Assembly: GCF_938030725.1 (NCBI RefSeq)
Contig: NZ_CALHIQ010000177.1
Location: 1-8,608 of the forward strand
Length of the DNA stretch: 8,608 nt
Direction of reading: 5' to 3'
Source: an uncultured Fretibacterium sp.
Lineage (GTDB): Bacteria > Synergistota > Synergistia > Synergistales > Aminobacteriaceae
Shown: positions 5,416-8,608 of the stretch, piece by piece
How positions within the stretch are numbered: the stretch's first letter is position 1
How the letters are laid out: every line of letters starts with the position of its first letter
Notes under the pieces: generated by a model
Seen by the model: only the letters and a program-made list of their open reading frames with translations
Databases searched by the model: none
What the model was told of the DNA's origin: nothing
Program-made: the position numbers and the translations under genes

Positions 5416-7401
5416 TCAACCCAGGAGGCCGTCCTTCGGCAGGCCGTCCACCCGGTTCTCCGGCAGAGGCGGCGTCAGGTCCCGTTCCTTTTCGGGGGCA
5501 TCGTCCGGCGCCTTCGCGTCGCCATCCGCCGCGGGCTTCGAGTCCTCGGCCTTCTTCGCCGACCTGGGGGGCAGCTCGCCGCCCTCCATCAGGACGTCGA
5601 ACTCCGACCGATCCAGGACCTCGCGCTCCAGGAGGATTCCGGCAATCCGGTCCATGAGGTCACGGTGCTCCTCAAGGATCGCGCGCGCCTTGTCGTAGCA
5701 GGAGTCGATAATCGCCTTGACCTCCTGGTCGATGGCGTAGGCGATCTCCTCGCTGTAGTTTCGCTCCTCGGAGATGTCCCGGCCCAGGAAGATCTCCTCG
5801 TGCTTGTTGCCCAGCTTCACCAACCCCAGCCTCTCACTCATGCCCAGCTCCGTCACCATCTGACGGGCCGTCTGGGTGGAGCGCTCCAGGTCGTTGGCCG
5901 CACCGCTCGTGACGTCGCCGAACACGAGCTCCTCCGCAACGCGCCCGCTGAGCAGGATGGCGATCCGGTTCAGGAGGTCGGACCTGGACCGCAGGAAGCG
6001 GTCCTCCTCCGGTAGTTGCAGCGTGTAGCCCAGTGCGGCGTGCCCACGCGGGATGATGGAGATCTTGTGCACCGGGTCGCTGTCCGGCAGGACCTTTGCG
6101 ACGATGGCGTGTCCCACCTCGTGGTAGGCGATGATCTTCTTCTCCCGGTCGCTGATGAGGCGGCTTCGCCGCTCAGGCCCCGCCATCACGCGCTCGATCC
6201 CCTCCTCGAGCTCCTCCATGTCGATGCGGTTCTTGTCGTGACGCGCCGCAAGCAGCGCCGCCTCGTTGATGAGGTTCGCCAGGTCCGCTCCCACGAAGCC
6301 GGGCGTCCGCCGCGCCAGGACGCCGGTGTCCACATCGTCCGAGAACTTCTTGCCCTTCATGTGGACCTTCAGGATCTCCTCGCGACCGTTGACGTCCGGG
6401 CGGTCCACCACGATGTGACGGTCGAAGCGGCCGGGGCGCAGAAGCGCCGGGTCCAGGATGTCGGGACGGTTCGTCGCCGCGATGAGGATGGTGCTGCTGG
6501 TGTCATCGAAGCCGTCCAGCTCCACCAGGAGCTGGTTCAGCGTCTGCTCGCGCTCGTCGTGTCCTCCGCCCAGCCCCGCGCCCCTGTGGCGTCCCACCGC
6601 GTCCATCTCGTCGATGAAGATGAGGCAGGGCTGGTACTTCTTGGCCTGTTCAAAGAGGTCACGGACGCGGGCAGCGCCAACCCCCACGAACATCTCGACG
6701 AAGTCGGAGCCGCTGACGCTGAAGAAGGGGACGTTGGCCTCCCCCGCCGCAGCGCGGGCCAGGAGCGTCTTCCCCGTCCCGGGAGGCCCCAGCAGGAGCA
6801 CGCCGCGTGGGACCTTGGCCCCAAGCCTCGTGAACTTCTCAGGCGACTTCAGGAACTGCACGACCTCCTGCAGCTCCTCCTTGGACTCCTCGCAGCCCGC
6901 CACGTCCGCGAACGTCACCTTGGGGCGGTTGTCCAGGAAGAGCTTCGCCTTGCTCTTGGCGAAGGAGACGACCTTCCCGCCGCCGCCCTGCATGTTGTAG
7001 AGGAAGAAGATCCACACGCCAACCAGGAGCAGCGTCGGGACGAGGGAGGAGAGCATCGACATCCACCAGGAGGTCTTCTGCGGCGCCTCCACCGTCACCA
7101 CCACTCCGGCGCGGGACGCCCGGTCCGCAAGGCCGCTGACGTCCACGCCATAGGTCAGGAAGCGCTTCCCATCCTTCAGCTCACCCCGTAGGACGGCGGA
7201 GGAGGACTCCCCCGGCAGGGTGTTGTTCCGGATCTGAAGGATGCGGATGCGCCCTCCCTCCAGCTCCGTGAGGAATGAACTGTAGCTGATCTCGCTGTAT
7301 TGCTTCTGGGCTTCCTCCGGCGTCATGAAGACGTTGACCAGGCTCACCACCAGCAGGATGAGGACCAGGTAAAGGCCCAGATTCTTAACCACTCGCCCCA
7401 A
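5416..7401 (-). CDS. ftsH: ATP-dependent zinc metalloprotease FtsH
   Basis: Membrane-anchored hexameric AAA+ protease that degrades misassembled membrane proteins and selected regulators on the cytoplasmic side. The predicted 661 residues show: TM1 (about 8-26); an extracytoplasmic domain (about 27-112); TM2 (about 115-135); a glycine linker; Walker A GPPGTGKT (205-212); pore motif MFVG (237-240); Walker B IFIDEMD (D264, E265); the second region of homology ending RPGRFDR (322-328); zinc site HEVGH (427-431) with a third ligand Asp504 in GAANDLE; then an acidic, proline-rich tail of about 45 residues. Val replaces the usual Ala in HEAGH, still within HEXXH. The chosen start is TTG 7399-7401, giving MGRVVKNLGLYLV as in typical FtsH, with GAGAGGGG 7 bases upstream. 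A GTG at 7479 would add 26 residues unlike the family. It has its own promoter (7506-7533) and terminator (5371-5402). Confidence 0.97.
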   Translation of the reverse strand: MGRVVKNLGLYLVLILLVVSLVNVFMTPEEAQKQYSEISYSSFLTELEGGRIRILQIRNNTLPGESSSAVLRGELKDGKRFLTYGVDVSGLADRASRAGVVVTVEAPQKTSWWMSMLSSLVPTLLLVGVWIFFLYNMQGGGGKVVSFAKSKAKLFLDNRPKVTFADVAGCEESKEELQEVVQFLKSPEKFTRLGAKVPRGVLLLGPPGTGKTLLARAAAGEANVPFFSVSGSDFVEMFVGVGAARVRDLFEQAKKYQPCLIFIDEMDAVGRHRGAGLGGGHDEREQTLNQLLVELDGFDDTSSTILIAATNRPDILDPALLRPGRFDRHIVVDRPDVNGREEILKVHMKGKKFSDDVDTGVLARRTPGFVGADLANLINEAALLAARHDKNRIDMEELEEGIERVMAGPERRSRLISDREKKIIAYHEVGHAIVAKVLPDSDPVHKISIIPRGHAALGYTLQLPEEDRFLRSRSDLLNRIAILLSGRVAEELVFGDVTSGAANDLERSTQTARQMVTELGMSERLGLVKLGNKHEEIFLGRDISEERNYSEEIAYAIDQEVKAIIDSCYDKARAILEEHRDLMDRIAGILLEREVLDRSEFDVLMEGGELPPRSAKKAEDSKPAADGDAKAPDDAPEKERDLTPPLPENRVDGLPKDGLLG

Positions 7402-7408
7402 AACATCG

Positions 7409-7416
7409 CCCCTCTC
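7409..7416 (-). promoter_or_regulatory. Ribosome binding site for the ftsH TTG start
   Basis: The - strand reads GAGAGGGG, 7 bases before TTG 7399-7401. The next in-frame GTG (four codons' scale downstream, R-V-V-K) has only a poor site 3 bases away, so TTG is preferred. Confidence 0.6.
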
Positions 7417-7505
7417 ACGGTCCCGCCCCAACCTCCAGGGGGGCCCACATCGACTGCTCCGGCCGCGGAACGCCCGCACCCTGAGGCGACCGACGGCAAC
7501 GCTTT

Positions 7506-7533
7506 ATTGTAACATTAAGGCCGCCGCAGTCAA
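7506..7533 (-). promoter_or_regulatory. Predicted strong sigma-70 promoter of ftsH (extended -10)
   Basis: On the - strand TTGACT (complement of 7528-7533, 5 of 6 to consensus) and TACAAT (complement of 7506-7511, 5 of 6) are 16 bases apart, and TGT directly before TACAAT makes an extended -10. Transcription would begin near 7499, leaving a GC-rich leader of about 98 bases before ftsH. It lies in the 169-base gap after hpt, where no terminator is seen, so ftsH may be read both from here and from upstream. Confidence 0.75.
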
Positions 7534-7570
7534 AACAGGATATTGCGGATACGGTCGCGGCCCGCAGGGG

Positions 7571-8113
7571 TCACAGGGCCTCGACGCTGCGGATGTCCTT
7601 CAGGTGACGCCACCTACCGGCACAGTCCAGCCCGTAGCCCACGACGAAGGCGTCCGGTATCTCGAAGCCGCAGTAATCGACCTTCACCGCCGTTTCCCGC
7701 CGCGCGCTCTTGTCCAGCAGGACGCAGGTCCTGAGGCTTGCCGGCCTGCGGGCCCGCAGGAGGTCCTGCAGGTAGGACAGCGTCAGCCCCGTGTCCACGA
7801 TGTCCTCCACGATGAGCACGTCAATGCCCTCAACGCTGTTCTTCAAGTCGTTCAGGATGCGCACGACGCCGCTGCTCTTCGTCGCGTCCGCGTAGGAGGA
7901 GACCGACATGAAGTCGATGTGGACGTCCAGGTCGTCCGGCATCTCCCGCACCAGGTCCGTCAAAAAGAACACCGCCCCCGTCAAAATCCCCACGACGAGC
8001 AGCTCCCGCTTGCCCCCGTTGTCCGACGCGATCTCGCGCGCCAGCTCCGCCACGCGCTCCGCAATCCTCTCCCGCGAGAGCAACACCTCGCCGAGCCTGT
8101 ACTCCTTCGCCAT
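7571..8113 (-). CDS. hpt: Hypoxanthine phosphoribosyltransferase
   Basis: Cytoplasmic purine salvage enzyme that joins hypoxanthine (often also guanine) with PRPP to give IMP or GMP plus pyrophosphate. The 180-residue protein has the normal length for bacterial Hpt. Visible elements: the PRPP-binding signature VLIVEDIVDTGLTL (99-112) with acidic pair Glu103-Asp104 and Asp107; the flexible loop SVSSYADATKSSG (70-82); and the C-terminal base-binding region VKVDYCGFEIPDAFVVGYGLD. The pyrophosphate loop reads ILTGAVFF (43-50), where most relatives have Lys or Arg before the Gly; here it is Thr45. The start is ATG 8111-8113 with GGGAG at 8124-8128 (complement); a TTG two codons upstream is too close to that site. 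The pairing with ftsH is a conserved neighbourhood, usually with tilS upstream; here a metal permease occupies that place, 45 bases away. Confidence 0.95.
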   Translation of the reverse strand: MAKEYRLGEVLLSRERIAERVAELAREIASDNGGKRELLVVGILTGAVFFLTDLVREMPDDLDVHIDFMSVSSYADATKSSGVVRILNDLKNSVEGIDVLIVEDIVDTGLTLSYLQDLLRARRPASLRTCVLLDKSARRETAVKVDYCGFEIPDAFVVGYGLDCAGRWRHLKDIRSVEAL

Positions 8114-8158
8114 CTGCAATCTTCTCCCGTAAAGTAATGATGAAAATCCGTGCCCAGG

Positions 8159-8608
8159 CTATTGAGGGCGTGCTGTCGACGCCGTCCAGAGGAGCCTGCC
8201 GCGCTCCCCAAGGACTGACGCACCTCCTCCCCATTGAAAGACAAAAGGGCCTGCGCGCCCCATGAGGCGCGCCAGGAGCACGGCCCCCATCAGAGCCGCC
8301 ACGTTGACGGACACGATGCCGGCTCCCGTGGGGAGGTTCCAGACGAAGGAGAGGAACAGCCCCACGGCGAAGCAGGCCAGGGAGATGCAGGCAGCCAGGA
8401 CGACGAGGGCCCGGAAGCTGCGCACCAGCCGGCGCGCCGTGACCGCCGGAAGGATGATCAGGCTTGAGATCAGGAGCGTCCCCATCATCCTCATGCCCAA
8501 CACCACCGTGAGGGCGGTAAGGAAGGAGATCAGGAACTGATAGAGCGTGACGTTGATCCCCAGCGACCGCGCGTAATCCTCGTTGTACGTGATCAAAAAG
8601 AGCCGGTT
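8159..8608 (-). CDS. Metal-ion ABC transporter permease, ZnuB/ABC-3 family, C-terminal part (N-terminus cut by window)
   Basis: The frame is open to the window edge, so only the last 149 residues are seen; the stop is TAG (complement of 8159-8161). The N-terminal visible text LITYNEDYARSLGIN is the conserved cytoplasmic loop of ABC-3 permeases. It is followed by helices containing MMGTLLISSLIILPAVTARR and a further pair with FVWNLPTGAGIVSVNV, both hallmarks of ZnuB/MntB/AdcB-type proteins that import zinc or manganese with a periplasmic or lipoprotein receptor and an ATPase. A short polar tail closes the protein. The choice between zinc, manganese and iron cannot be made from this part. The partner ATPase and binding-protein genes should lie just beyond the right edge. 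It precedes hpt by 45 bases without a terminator, so cotranscription is plausible. Confidence 0.88.
   Translation of the reverse strand, partial: NRLFLITYNEDYARSLGINVTLYQFLISFLTALTVVLGMRMMGTLLISSLIILPAVTARRLVRSFRALVVLAACISLACFAVGLFLSFVWNLPTGAGIVSVNVAALMGAVLLARLMGRAGPFVFQWGGGASVLGERGRLLWTASTARPQ

Noticed and set aside
3454..6015. An 853-codon open frame on the + strand opposite uvrB and ftsH, and another at 6016-7191
   Set aside because: They are antisense shadows created by GC-rich codon bias of the - strand genes: the protein text is low-complexity H/R/V/L-rich, there is no domain, and they lie entirely over two well-conserved genes.
7402..7479. A 26-residue N-terminal extension of FtsH starting at GTG 7479
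   Set aside because: The added text is arginine-rich and unlike FtsH, which normally begins a few residues before the first membrane helix; the TTG at 7401 has a better-placed ribosome binding site.
1..8608. CRISPR array, toxin-antitoxin pair, phage or defence genes
   Set aside because: No regularly spaced repeats and no such protein families are visible; all confident genes are housekeeping or transport genes.

Overview
The window looks like chromosomal DNA of a bacterium with strong Shine-Dalgarno signals and fairly high GC. Gene content (hpt-ftsH, uvrB, an AspT-like carrier and a sodium/solute symporter) and protein flavour would suit an anaerobic, amino-acid-using lineage such as Synergistota. 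That placement is an impression from the proteins, not a demonstrated assignment. Nothing in the window is a convincing new system; most of it is core housekeeping DNA beside a compositionally different transporter segment.

Left part (1-2353, + strand, visibly lower GC): the C-terminal part of a sodium:solute symporter (1-697), a 402-base gap without an intact gene (698-1099), and a compact AspT/YidE/YbjL-type membrane carrier (1100-2353) with its own sigma-70-like promoter. A perfect 26-bp inverted repeat (2402-2455) lies just after the carrier, where base composition changes.

Right part (2546-8608, all - strand, clearly GC-rich). Read in the direction of transcription from the right edge: a metal-ion ABC permease (cut by the edge), hypoxanthine phosphoribosyltransferase (hpt), and the membrane protease FtsH, which has a strong promoter of its own and a Rho-independent terminator after it. 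Then come excinuclease subunit UvrB and a nicotinamidase (PncA), probably one transcript. Both ftsH and uvrB appear to start at TTG codons placed behind good ribosome binding sites.

Functionally the - strand genes cover metal uptake, purine salvage, membrane protein quality control, nucleotide excision repair and NAD salvage. The hpt-ftsH pairing is a widely conserved neighbourhood. The + strand pair looks like substrate transport, and its upstream partners lie outside the window.
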